DNA of 64,000 bases from Pseudomonas sp. PDM14 (GCF_014851905.1 NZ_JACVAQ010000002.1:1302001-1366000); one strand, 5' to 3'; numbered from the stretch's first letter, positions 40,093-48,419 are shown. Program-made: numbers and translations. The notes: generated by a model not told the origin, from the letters alone.

Positions 40093-41655
40093 TCACTTGA
40101 TACCGAGGCGTTTGGCCAGGCGGCTGAGGTTGGCGCGGTCCAGGCCCAGCTCACGGGCCGCATCGACCCACTTGTTGCCATGCCGCGCCAGTGCCTGCTC
40201 GATCATCCGCCGCTGGAACGCGTCCACCGCCTCGCGCAGATCCTGCCCCGCCGCCATGTCGACATCGGCCTCGACCTGCTGCGCCTGCGCCTGTTCGGCC
40301 GGGCTTTCCCGCGGCAGGTCGAGCGCGCGGTCGTCGATGCTGAGGATGCGCGGGCGCTCCGCATGCTGGGCCAGGGCCTTGAGCGCGGCGCGGCCGATCA
40401 AGTGTTCCAGCTCGCGCACGTTGCCCGGCCACGAGTAGCCGAGCAGTGCCTTCTGCGCCTCCGACGTCAGGCGCAGGCTGCGCAGGCCCATGCGCGCGCG
40501 GTTTTCCTCGAGGAAGTAACCAGCCAGCAGCACCACATCACGACCGCGCTCGCGCAGCGCCGGCACCTGCAGCGGATAGACGCTCAGACGGTGATAGAGG
40601 TCGGCGCGGAAGCGTCCGGCCTTGACCTCGGCTGCCAGGTCACGATTGGTCGCGGCGATGACCCGCACATCGACCTTGTGCTCGCGATCCGAGCCGACCC
40701 GTTGCAGTTGGCCGCTCTGCAGCACGCGCAGCAGCTTGGCCTGCACCGCCAGCGGCAACTCGCCGACTTCGTCGAGGAAGATGGTGCCGCCGCTGGCCAG
40801 CTCGAACTTGCCGCTGCGCTCACTGACTGCACCGGAGAACGCACCGCGGGCATGGCCGAACAGCTCGCTCTCGACCAGGGTTTCCGGCAACGCCGCGCAG
40901 TTGAGGCTGATGATCGCCTTGCGCGCCCGCGGCGAGGCAGCGTGGATCGCCTCAGCCACCAGCTCCTTGCCGACGCCGGTCTCGCCGGTAATCAGCACCG
41001 TCAGCTCGCTGTCGCCAACCAGACGGATCTCGTCCTGCAGCTTTTTCTGCGCCGTGCTCTGACCGATCAGCTCGCGAGCCCGGCGATGGCCCGCTGCCTG
41101 TTTGTAGACCTCGGTCAGCTGGCGCTCGTCCTCGACCCGCCGCGCCAGCACGTTGATCCGCTCGCTGGCCTTGACCGTCGCCGCGGCGAGGCTGGCAAAC
41201 GCTTCCAACGCGCCGAGGTCGAGCTGCTCGAAACTCGCCGGGTCAAGCGCATCTAGGGTCAGCAGCCCCCACAGCTGGCCATCGAGGTAGATCGAGCAAC
41301 CCAGACAGTCATGTACCTCCAGGTGGCCATGCACGCCATCGACCAAGCCGTCGTATGGATCGGGCAAACCGCAGTCGGCGGCGAAACGCACCGGGCCACG
41401 GTGTTCCAGCAGTTGTTGCAGACGCGGGTGCTCGGTCGCCTTGAAGCGCCGACCGAGGGTGTCCTGGCTCAGGCCCTGCACCGCCACGGGGGTGAGCACG
41501 TCGTCGCTGAGTTTGAGCAGCGCCACCGCATCGCAGGGGAACAGCTGCAGCGACGATGCCAGCAGGCGGCGGTAACGCTCCTCGTCGCTGAGCTCCTTGG
41601 ACAGGTCGGCCACCAGGGGAATCAGAGTTTGCAGCAGGCGATTGGGGGTGGTCAT
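40093..41655 (-). CDS. norR: Nitric-oxide-responsive sigma54 activator NorR
   Basis: 520-aa bacterial enhancer-binding protein: N-terminal GAF domain (about 1-170) that binds NO at a non-haem iron, central AAA+ domain with Walker A GETGVGKE (224-231), Walker B GGTIFLDE (289-296), and C-terminal Fis-type HTH (NKWVDAARELGLDRANLSRLAKRLG). The GAF segment LPDPYDGL and HDCLG (His115, Cys117) aligns by eye with the E. coli NorR iron-site region. Oddity: the sigma54-contacting loop reads GAFSGA (271-276) instead of GAFTGA. ATG 41655 is the family start (MTTPNRLLQTLIPLVADLS). In P. aeruginosa the equivalent is FhpR. Divergent from the PpyR-like gene and nnrS. Confidence 0.93.
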   Translation of the reverse strand: MTTPNRLLQTLIPLVADLSKELSDEERYRRLLASSLQLFPCDAVALLKLSDDVLTPVAVQGLSQDTLGRRFKATEHPRLQQLLEHRGPVRFAADCGLPDPYDGLVDGVHGHLEVHDCLGCSIYLDGQLWGLLTLDALDPASFEQLDLGALEAFASLAAATVKASERINVLARRVEDERQLTEVYKQAAGHRRARELIGQSTAQKKLQDEIRLVGDSELTVLITGETGVGKELVAEAIHAASPRARKAIISLNCAALPETLVESELFGHARGAFSGAVSERSGKFELASGGTIFLDEVGELPLAVQAKLLRVLQSGQLQRVGSDREHKVDVRVIAATNRDLAAEVKAGRFRADLYHRLSVYPLQVPALRERGRDVVLLAGYFLEENRARMGLRSLRLTSEAQKALLGYSWPGNVRELEHLIGRAALKALAQHAERPRILSIDDRALDLPRESPAEQAQAQQVEADVDMAAGQDLREAVDAFQRRMIEQALARHGNKWVDAARELGLDRANLSRLAKRLGIK

Positions 41656-41711
41656 GGCGGGCGTCCCTGGGCGTGCAAATCGAACAGGCCGGCGAAAGCC
41701 GGCCAAACAGA

Positions 41712-41769
41712 GTCTATTCGACCATAAAAAATGTCCAAATGACTACCACAAAGCCTCTGTCATTTTGAC
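41712..41769. promoter_or_regulatory. Three NorR-type binding boxes (GT-N7-AC)
   Basis: GTCTATTCGAC (41712-41722), GTCCAAATGAC (41733-41743) and GTCATTTTGAC (41759-41769). All fit the GT-N7-AC core of the NorR enhancer; the third fits GTCA-N3-TGAC perfectly and the second has one mismatch. Centre spacings are 21 and 26 bp. They lie 42-99 bp upstream of a sigma54-like promoter, in the norR/ppyR intergenic region. E. coli NorR also uses three sites. Confidence 0.8.
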
Positions 41770-41810
41770 TCTTAAAAACTCAATCCATTGATTTAAAACA
41801 ATTATTTTGT

Positions 41811-41826
41811 TGGCACGAAACATGGA
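41811..41826 (+). promoter_or_regulatory. Sigma54-like -24/-12 promoter
   Basis: TGGCAC at 41811-41816 matches the -24 consensus exactly; the GG of the -24 is followed by 10 nt and then ATGGA at 41822-41826, where the -12 element TTGCA is expected (GG instead of GC). Position, spacing and the upstream NorR boxes support it; the -12 is off-consensus. Predicted start near 41837, 43 nt before the next gene. Confidence 0.6.
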
Positions 41827-41879
41827 ATATGAACAAGCAAAGGCCGCCATCAGGTAGCCGATGTTCAGGAGGATGCATC

Positions 41880-42137
41880 ATGATCGAGTTCTTCAGCTGC
41901 CCGAGAAATGTCCTGCGGGTCTCCAACCAACTGCTGTGGGCCGGCGCCGCCATGCTGCTGGCCGGTATCGGCATCGCCTACGGCCTCGAGCGCCAGCTCG
42001 AGATCGGCCCGCTGGTGGTTGCCCACTCGGCGGTCATCATCGGCCCGAGCTTCCTGAAAATTGGCTACGTGATGCGCCTGGCGGCCCATGCCGGCATGCG
42101 CAAGGCCAACTGGGAGGCCAACTGTGCAGTTGCTTGA
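41880..42137 (+). CDS. Small membrane protein, PpyR-like
   Basis: 85-aa protein with two hydrophobic segments (about residues 17-36 and 43-63), MIEFFSCPRNVLRVSNQLLW at the N-terminus. From memory of gene order it matches the P. aeruginosa PpyR (psl and pyoverdine operon regulator) small membrane protein, which also precedes an NnrS gene near fhpR. Start ATG 41880 is preceded by AGGAGG, 7 nt away; a longer reading from 41829 would begin before this SD. First gene after the sigma54-like promoter; its end overlaps nnrS by 14 nt. Its biochemical role is unknown. Confidence 0.75.
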   Translation: MIEFFSCPRNVLRVSNQLLWAGAAMLLAGIGIAYGLERQLEIGPLVVAHSAVIIGPSFLKIGYVMRLAAHAGMRKANWEANCAVA

Positions 42138-43308
42138 TCGCAGCGCGGCCCTGGCCATCCGCCCCATCTGGCGGCTGGCCTTCCGCCCGTTCTTTTTAGG
42201 TGGCGCGCTGTTCGCCGTGCTCGCCATCGCCGTCTGGGCACTGGCGCTCGCCGGTTACCTGTCCTGGCAACCGGTCGGCGGCATGCTCGCCTGGCATCGC
42301 CATGAAATGCTCTTCGGTTTTGGTCTGGCGATCATCGCCGGCTTCCTGCTCACTGCCGTGCAGACCTGGACCGGCATGCCCGGCCTCTCCGGTCGCCCGC
42401 TCGCCGTGTTCTTCGCCCTCTGGGCAGCCGCACGCCTGGCCTGGTTCTGTGCGCTCCCCCCCAGCCTGCTGGCGGCGCTGCAACTGAGCGTCATCGCCGC
42501 GCTGGTGGTGCTGTTCGGCAAACGCATCATCGCTGCACGACAGAAAAACAACGCGCCGATCGTGGTGGTGCTGACCCTGCTCGGCGCCTGCCAGGCGCTC
42601 AACCTGTACGGTCTGATTAACACCGACGACGCCCTGCAACGCCAGGGCTCGCTGGCCGGCCTGTGGCTGGTCGCGGCGCTGATGGGCATCATCGGTGGGC
42701 GCGTCATCCCCTTCTTCACCCAGCGCGGCCTGGGCCGCACCACCCAGGCACCGGCCAAGCCCTGGCTGATGTGGTCGATCCTCGCCTGTTCGCTGCTGAT
42801 CGCCGGGCTCACCGCCGTGGGCGCCAACCGGCAAGCGCACTGGCAGCTGGCACCGCTGTTTCTACTGATCGGTGGCCTGCACCTGACGCGCCTCGTGCTC
42901 TGGTACGACCACGGCATCTGGCGCGTGCCACTGCTGTGGTCACTGCACACCGCGTACCTGTGGATGGCCTGCGCCGCATTCGGCATGGCGCTATGGCACC
43001 TCGGCCTGCTCGCCCAGCCCAGCCTGGCAGCCCACGCCCTGGCGGTCGGCGCCATGGGTGGCCTGATCCTGGCCATGCTCGCCCGCGTCAGCCTCGGCCA
43101 CACTGGCCGCCCACTGACACCTCCAGCGGCGATCACCTGGGCCTTCGTCGCCCTGAACCTGGCAGCCGTTTCACGGGTGCTGCTGGCCGCCTTCAGCACT
43201 ACCGGCCTATGGCTCGCTGCAGCGGGCTGGTGCCTGGCCTTCCTGCTGTTCCTGCGTCACTACGCGCCGCTGCTGTGGGCGCCACGACCGGACGGCAATC
43301 CGGGTTGA
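42124..43308 (+). CDS. nnrS: NnrS family membrane protein
   Basis: 394-aa integral membrane protein with about 12 TM helices; NnrS proteins are haem- and copper-containing and protect cells from nitrosative stress. Conserved features seen: WRLAFRPFFLGGALFA near the start, WHRHEMLFGFGLAIIAGFLLTA (about residues 60-81) with histidines, GGRVIPFFTQRG, and ARVSLGHTGRPL. I start at GTG 42124, which has GGGAGG 6 nt upstream and gives the normal family N-terminus; it lies inside the 3' end of the PpyR-like gene, so the two are coupled. Regulated by NorR if the promoter call is right. Confidence 0.9.
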   Translation: MQLLDRSAALAIRPIWRLAFRPFFLGGALFAVLAIAVWALALAGYLSWQPVGGMLAWHRHEMLFGFGLAIIAGFLLTAVQTWTGMPGLSGRPLAVFFALWAAARLAWFCALPPSLLAALQLSVIAALVVLFGKRIIAARQKNNAPIVVVLTLLGACQALNLYGLINTDDALQRQGSLAGLWLVAALMGIIGGRVIPFFTQRGLGRTTQAPAKPWLMWSILACSLLIAGLTAVGANRQAHWQLAPLFLLIGGLHLTRLVLWYDHGIWRVPLLWSLHTAYLWMACAAFGMALWHLGLLAQPSLAAHALAVGAMGGLILAMLARVSLGHTGRPLTPPAAITWAFVALNLAAVSRVLLAAFSTTGLWLAAAGWCLAFLLFLRHYAPLLWAPRPDGNPG

Positions 43309-43310
43309 AC

Positions 43311-43356
43311 CGGCAACGCCCCTAGCGCATCAAGCGCATCGGGGCGATTGCCGTTT
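43311..43356 (+). terminator. Possible terminator after nnrS
   Basis: CGGCAACGCCCC (43311-43322) pairs with GGGGCGATTGCCG (43341-43353) with one bulge, followed by TTT. Weak T run. Confidence 0.45.
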
Positions 43357-43414
43357 GGCGCCGCTGCCCGGCTCCGTTAAGCTCGGTGCATTCCCCCGCG
43401 CAAAGGACATCACC

Positions 43415-44092
43415 ATGCTCCGCATCACCGCACTCGTCGCTGGCCTCGCCCTCTCGGCCAACGCCTTCGCCCTGTCCATCGCCGACCTCAGCCAGACCGA
43501 CGCCAGCAGCGGCCTCAAGGACGCCCTGACCCAGGGCGCCAAGGTCGCCGTACAGCAGCTCGGCAAGCCAGGCGGTTTCAGCAACAACGAACAGGTGCGC
43601 ATCGAACTGCCGGGCAAGCTCGGCAAGGCCGCCAAGACCATGAAGATGATGGGCATGGGCGACCAGGTCGAGCAGCTGGAAACCAGCATGAACAAGGCCG
43701 CCGAAGCCGCTATGCCGCAGGCCCAGGCGCTGCTGGTGGACGCCGTGAAGAAGATGAGCGTGACCGACGCCAAAAGCATCCTCGCCGGTGGTGACGATGC
43801 TGCCACCCAGTACCTGAACAAGACCAGCCGCGAGCAGATTCGCGCCAAGTTCCTGCCCATCGTCAAGCAGGCCACCGACAAGGTCGGCGTAGCTCAGCAG
43901 TACAACGCCCTGGCCAGCAAGGCTTCGGCCTTCGGCGCCTTGGACGCGAAGAGCGCCAACGTCGAAAACTACGTCACCGATAAAGCCCTCGACGGCCTGT
44001 TCGAGATGATCGCCCAGCAGGAAGCCAGCATCCGCGAAAACCCGGCTGCCGCGGCAACCAGCCTGGCGAAGAAGGTATTCGGCGCGTTGTAA
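43415..44092 (+). CDS. DUF4197 family periplasmic protein
   Basis: 225-aa protein with a signal peptide (MLRITALVAGLALSANAFA, cleavage before LSIADL) and a mostly helical body: LKDALTQGAKVAVQQLGKPGGF, then GDDAATQYLNKTSREQIRAKF and VTDKALDGLFEMIAQQE, all hallmarks of DUF4197. Function unknown. ATG 43415 begins the signal peptide; the frame is open upstream without conservation. It stands alone between nnrS and the RND operon and is closed by a bidirectional terminator. Confidence 0.88.
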   Translation: MLRITALVAGLALSANAFALSIADLSQTDASSGLKDALTQGAKVAVQQLGKPGGFSNNEQVRIELPGKLGKAAKTMKMMGMGDQVEQLETSMNKAAEAAMPQAQALLVDAVKKMSVTDAKSILAGGDDAATQYLNKTSREQIRAKFLPIVKQATDKVGVAQQYNALASKASAFGALDAKSANVENYVTDKALDGLFEMIAQQEASIRENPAAAATSLAKKVFGAL

Positions 44093-44103
44093 TACCTGGC
44101 GCA

Positions 44104-44137
44104 TAAAAAAGCCCGGCACATGCCGGGCTTTTTTTAT
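44104..44137. terminator. Bidirectional terminator between DUF4197 gene and mexK
   Basis: AAAAAAGCCCGGCA / TGCCGGGCTTTTTTT around a short loop in the 54-bp convergent gap. Serves both strands. Confidence 0.88.
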
Positions 44138-44146
44138 CGGTCGACT

Positions 44147-47100
44147 TTAGCGGCGCACTTCCTTGACCCGGAACCAGGCAGCGTAGAGCGCCGGCAGGAA
44201 CAGCAGTGTCAGCGCCGTGGCGACGATCAGGCCACCCATGATCGCCACCGCCATAGGCCCGAAGAACACACTACGCGACAGCGGAATCATCGCCAGCACG
44301 GCCGCCAACGCGGTGAGCACGATAGGCCGGAAACGCCGCACGGTGGCCTCGATCACCGCCTGCCAGCGGTCATGGCCGGCGGCGATGTCCTGCTCGATCT
44401 GGTCGATGAGGATCACCGAGTTGCGCATGATCATCCCCGACAGGGCGATGGTGCCGAGCATGGCGACGAAGCCGAACGGCTGCTGGAACACCAGCAGGAA
44501 CAGGGTCACGCCGATCAGCCCCAGCGGCGCGGTGAGGAACACCATCACCGAGCGCGAGATGCTCTTCAGCTGCAGCACCAGCAGGGTCATGACCACCAGG
44601 ACGAACAGCGGAATACCGGCGACCACCGACTTCTGCCCACGGCCGGAATCCTCCACCGTGCCGCCGACTTCCAGCAGGTAGCCGCTGGGCAGCTCGGCAC
44701 GGATCGGATCGAGGGTCGGCATGATCTGCTTGACCAACCCGGCCGGCTGCTCCTTGCCGTAGATGTCGCCAAGCACGGTGACGGTCGGCAGGCGGTCGCG
44801 GTGCCAGATCACACCTTCCTCGAAGCCGTATTCGAGGGTGGCGATCTGCGAAAGCGCCACGCTCTTGCCGTTGCTGATCGGCACAGACAGGCTCGGCAGC
44901 AGCTCCAGCTCCTGACGCTCGCGAGAAGTGCCGCGCAGGAGGATCTCGATCAGCTCGTTGCCTTCACGGAACTGGCTGACACTGGAACCGGACAACGAAC
45001 TCTGCAGGAACTTCGACACGTCGGCGGTGCTGACACCCAGGGCGCGGGCACGCTCCTGGTCGATGTTCAGGTAGACCACCTTGCTCGGCTCTTCCCAGTT
45101 CAGGTGCACGTTGGATACGTGCGGGTTCTCGCGCACCTTGCCGGCCACTTCACGGGCAATCGCTCGGACCTCGTCGATGTGCTCGCCGGAGATGCGGAAC
45201 TGGATCGGGAAGCCCACGGGCGGACCGTTTTCCAGGCGCGACACGCGGCTGCGAACGGTGGGGAAATCATCGTTCATCACGTCGATCAACCAGCTGCGCA
45301 CCTCTTCGCGGTCCTTGATGCTCTTGGTCAGCACCACGAACTGGGCGAAACGGGTAGCGGGCAATTGCTGGTCCAGCGGCAGGTAGAAGCGCGGCGAACC
45401 GGTGCCGACATAGGCCACGTAGTTGTCGATGCCCTTGTGGCCCTTGAGCTTGGCCTCCAGGCGCTTGACCTGCTCCTCGGTGGCCTTGAGCGACGAACCT
45501 TCGGTGAGCTTGAGGTCGATCATCAGCTCCAGGCGACCCGAGGCCGGGAAGAACTGCTGCGGCACGAAGCGGAACAGCACCACGGACGCGATGAACAGGC
45601 CGATGGTGACGGTGATCACCAGGCGGCGATGGCGTACGCACCACTCCACCACCTCACGCACGGTCTGGTAGAAGGTCGTCGCGTACGGGTCGTGAGCGCC
45701 AGTGCCGCCATGTTTCTTCGCATGCTGCTTGGCCAGATCCGGCAGCAGCCGGTCACCCAGGTAAGGCACGAATACCACGGCGGCGATCCAGGACACCACC
45801 AGGGCGATGGTCACCACCTGGAAGATCGAGCGGGTGTACTCGCCGGTGCCGGACTGCGCGGTGGCGATCGGCAGGAAGCCGGCGGCGGTGATCAGGGTAC
45901 CGGTGAGCATCGGGAAGGCTGTGCTGGTCCAGGCGAAACTCGCCGCCTTGAGCCGGTCGTAACCCTGCTCCATCTTGATCGCCATCATCTCCACGGCAAT
46001 GATTGCGTCGTCCACCATCAGCCCCAGCGCCAGCACCAGCGCGCCGAGGGAAATCTTGTGCAGGCCGATGCCGAAGTAGTGCATCAGGGCAAAGGTCATC
46101 GCCAATACCAGCGGGATCGACAGCGCCACCACCAGGCCGGTGCGCATGCCCAGCGAGAAGAAGCTCACCAGCAGGACGATGATCAGCGCCTCCGCCAGCA
46201 CGCGGACGAATTCACCGACGCCGGTTTTCACCGCGGCTGGCTGGTCGGAAACCTTGCGCAGCTCCATGCCCAGCGGCAGGGTCTGCTGCAGGTTGGCCAG
46301 TTCCTTGTCCAGCGCTTCGCCGAGAACCAGGATGTCGCCACCGCTCTTCATCGACACGGCCAGGCCCAGCGCGCTCTGGTCCATGAAGCGCATGCGCGGC
46401 GCGGGCGGATCGTTGAAGCCGCGCTGCACCTCGGCCACGTCACCGATGCGGAACGTGCGGTCGCCAACACGAATGGGGAAATTGCGGATCTGTTCGACGG
46501 TCTCGAAGCGCCCGGAAACGCGCAACTGCACGCGGTCGGTGGTGGCCTCGAAGAAGCCCGAGGACGCCACCGCGTTCTGTTCTTCCAGCGCCTGCTGCAC
46601 GGCCGCCAGCGGCAGGCCGAGGGTGGCCAGCTTGACGTTAGACAGCTCGATCCAGATCTTCTCGTCCTGCAGGCCGAGCAGTTCGACCTTGCCCACGTCC
46701 TTGACCCGTTGCAGCTGCAACTGCAGGCGGTCGGCGTAGTCCTTGAGCACGGCGTAGTCGAAACCCTCGCCGGTCAGCGCGTAGATGTTGCCGAAGGTGG
46801 TGCCGAACTCGTCGTTGAAGAACGGCCCGCGCACGTTGGGCGGCAGGGTGTGGCGGATGTCGCCGACCTTCTTGCGCAACTGGTACCAGAGTTCGGGGAT
46901 GTCCTTGGAGTGCATGGAGTCGCGGGCCATGAAGGTCACCACCGATTCGCCCGGACGCGAATAGGACATGACCATCTGGTAGTCGCCGGTCTCCATGACC
47001 TTCTTCTCGATGCGCTCGGTGACCTGCCGTGACATTTCCTCGGCGGTCGCGCCCGGCCAGTCGGTACGCACGACCATGGCCTTGAAGGTGAATGGCGGGT

Positions 47101-47215
47101 CTTCGCTCTGCCCCAGCTTGGTGTAGGACATGGCGCCGACCACGGCGATGACGATCATCAGGTAGAGCACGATCGCGCGGTTGCGCAGCGCCCATTCGGA
47201 CAGGTTGAAGGACAT
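44147..47215 (-). CDS. mexK: RND efflux transporter, MexK-like
   Basis: 1022-aa inner-membrane proton-driven pump of the AcrB/HAE fold: TM1 at about 12-32, two large periplasmic loops, and the TM4 proton-relay pair in LGLMVDDAIIAVEMM. The C-terminal half has FGFVAMLGTIALSGMIMRNSVILIDQI, standard for RND pumps. Operon with the lipoprotein adaptor (4 bp upstream) and a divergent TetR gene of MexL size, and rsmJ beyond that, is the P. aeruginosa mexJK-mexL order as I recall. No outer-membrane channel gene is present, also as in mexJK, which borrows OprM or OpmH. A TriC-like pump is the nearest alternative. Confidence 0.85.
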   Translation of the reverse strand: MSFNLSEWALRNRAIVLYLMIVIAVVGAMSYTKLGQSEDPPFTFKAMVVRTDWPGATAEEMSRQVTERIEKKVMETGDYQMVMSYSRPGESVVTFMARDSMHSKDIPELWYQLRKKVGDIRHTLPPNVRGPFFNDEFGTTFGNIYALTGEGFDYAVLKDYADRLQLQLQRVKDVGKVELLGLQDEKIWIELSNVKLATLGLPLAAVQQALEEQNAVASSGFFEATTDRVQLRVSGRFETVEQIRNFPIRVGDRTFRIGDVAEVQRGFNDPPAPRMRFMDQSALGLAVSMKSGGDILVLGEALDKELANLQQTLPLGMELRKVSDQPAAVKTGVGEFVRVLAEALIIVLLVSFFSLGMRTGLVVALSIPLVLAMTFALMHYFGIGLHKISLGALVLALGLMVDDAIIAVEMMAIKMEQGYDRLKAASFAWTSTAFPMLTGTLITAAGFLPIATAQSGTGEYTRSIFQVVTIALVVSWIAAVVFVPYLGDRLLPDLAKQHAKKHGGTGAHDPYATTFYQTVREVVEWCVRHRRLVITVTIGLFIASVVLFRFVPQQFFPASGRLELMIDLKLTEGSSLKATEEQVKRLEAKLKGHKGIDNYVAYVGTGSPRFYLPLDQQLPATRFAQFVVLTKSIKDREEVRSWLIDVMNDDFPTVRSRVSRLENGPPVGFPIQFRISGEHIDEVRAIAREVAGKVRENPHVSNVHLNWEEPSKVVYLNIDQERARALGVSTADVSKFLQSSLSGSSVSQFREGNELIEILLRGTSRERQELELLPSLSVPISNGKSVALSQIATLEYGFEEGVIWHRDRLPTVTVLGDIYGKEQPAGLVKQIMPTLDPIRAELPSGYLLEVGGTVEDSGRGQKSVVAGIPLFVLVVMTLLVLQLKSISRSVMVFLTAPLGLIGVTLFLLVFQQPFGFVAMLGTIALSGMIMRNSVILIDQIEQDIAAGHDRWQAVIEATVRRFRPIVLTALAAVLAMIPLSRSVFFGPMAVAIMGGLIVATALTLLFLPALYAAWFRVKEVRR

Positions 47216-47219
47216 GTGC

Positions 47220-48323
47220 TTACTCCTTCACGGCCAGGTCGACGTTGCGATTGTCGCGGTCGACCGGCTTGACCTTCTGTCCATCCAGCAGCATCTGCAC
47301 GCCTGCTGAAACGACCCAGTCGCTCTCCTTCAGGCCTTCGAGAATCGACACGCGCTCCTGGCCATAGCGGCCAATGCGCACCGGCGTGCGCACAACCTTG
47401 GATTCCTGCGGGTCGATGACCCACACGTAGGGCGCATCCTTCTCCGCGGTCAGCGCCGACATCGGCACCGACAGCGGCACATCGCCAGCGGCCTTGATCG
47501 CCACACGGGCGCTCTGGCCGAGTTCGGCCGGGACTTCGCCCTCGGTGAAGGAGACACGGGCGGCGAAGGTGCGCGATTGCGCGTCGGCAGCCGGCGACAG
47601 CTCGCGGATGCGTCCGGGGAATTGCTTGCCCGGTTGCGACCACAGCTCGACGCTGACGTCCTGGCCGATGCGGAAACGCTCGAAGGCGTGCTCGGAGACG
47701 CTGAACAGCACTTCGCGCTCGCCGTCGGCCGCCAGGGTGAACACCGTCTGCCCCGCCGCGACCACCTGCCCGACCTCGGCCAGGCGCCGCGCGATCACAC
47801 CATCCTGGGAGGCGCGCAGCACCGAGTAGCCGGCCTGGTTGTTGGCGACGTTGAATTCCGCCTGGATCTGCTTGAGCCGCGCTTCGCCGGAGCGGTACTG
47901 GTTTTCCACGTTGTCGAACTGCGAGCGGCTGATCATCTGCCGCTCCAGCAGTTTCTGGTAACGGTCACGCTCGGCGCGCACCAGCTTCAGATTGGCCTGG
48001 GCCGCAGCGACCTGGGCGCGGGCGGCTTCCAGTTGCAGCTTGACGTCTTCGGGGTCGAGCTCGGCCAGTGGCTGGTCCTTCTTCACCCGTGCCCCGGCAT
48101 CGACCAGGCGCTTGCTGATCTTGCCGCCGATGCGGAACGCCAGCTCCGGCTCATAGCGGGCACGCACCTCGCCTGGGTAGGTCTCCATGGCATCGCCGGC
48201 AGGCAGCGGATGCACCACCATCACCGGCCGGACCGGCGCTTCGACGGTTTCGCCGTTGCCGCAGGCAACCAGCAACGTAAGCAGACTCAGAGGCACAGCG
48301 AGGGACAGGGCATGGCGGAACAT
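47220..48323 (-). CDS. mexJ: RND periplasmic adaptor lipoprotein, MexJ-like
   Basis: 367-aa membrane fusion protein. Lipobox LVAC at residues 18-21 marks a lipid-anchored form. The barrel-sandwich/lipoyl halves (GGKISKRLVDAGARVKKDQPLAELDPED and APVDGVI-like LRASQDGVIARRL) flank a coiled-coil hairpin (about 95-170), followed by the beta-barrel and membrane-proximal domains. Overlap-free but only 4 bp from mexK, so co-transcribed. Start ATG 48323 faces the mexL gene across 96 bp containing the operator. Confidence 0.88.
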   Translation of the reverse strand: MFRHALSLAVPLSLLTLLVACGNGETVEAPVRPVMVVHPLPAGDAMETYPGEVRARYEPELAFRIGGKISKRLVDAGARVKKDQPLAELDPEDVKLQLEAARAQVAAAQANLKLVRAERDRYQKLLERQMISRSQFDNVENQYRSGEARLKQIQAEFNVANNQAGYSVLRASQDGVIARRLAEVGQVVAAGQTVFTLAADGEREVLFSVSEHAFERFRIGQDVSVELWSQPGKQFPGRIRELSPAADAQSRTFAARVSFTEGEVPAELGQSARVAIKAAGDVPLSVPMSALTAEKDAPYVWVIDPQESKVVRTPVRIGRYGQERVSILEGLKESDWVVSAGVQMLLDGQKVKPVDRDNRNVDLAVKE

Positions 48324-48351
48324 GATGAATGACCTTTCGCGAAAAGCAGGT

Positions 48352-48379
48352 TTGGAATATTTATACTGCGCGGTATAGT
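48352..48379 (+). promoter_or_regulatory. Predicted mexL promoter
   Basis: TTGGAA (48352-48357), 16-bp spacer, TATAGT (48374-48379). The spacer contains most of the operator palindrome. Start near 48386 leaves a 34-nt leader with no visible Shine-Dalgarno sequence. Confidence 0.6.
48362..48377. promoter_or_regulatory. Predicted MexL operator palindrome
   Basis: TATAC-N6-GTATA, near-perfect palindrome TATACTGCGCGGTATA midway between mexJ and mexL. It overlaps the predicted mexL -10 and the expected -10 region (TATAAAT on the minus strand) of mexJ, so one bound TetR dimer pair could block both directions. Confidence 0.65.
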
Positions 48380-48419
48380 AAAAATACCAAACTCACCAGT
48401 CCAGTATTAAAAACGCGAA

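Noticed and set aside
44120..47032. 970-codon open frame on the plus strand opposite the RND pump
   Set aside because: Translation is His/Gln/Arg-rich with no recognisable domain; the minus-strand RND transporter is unambiguous.
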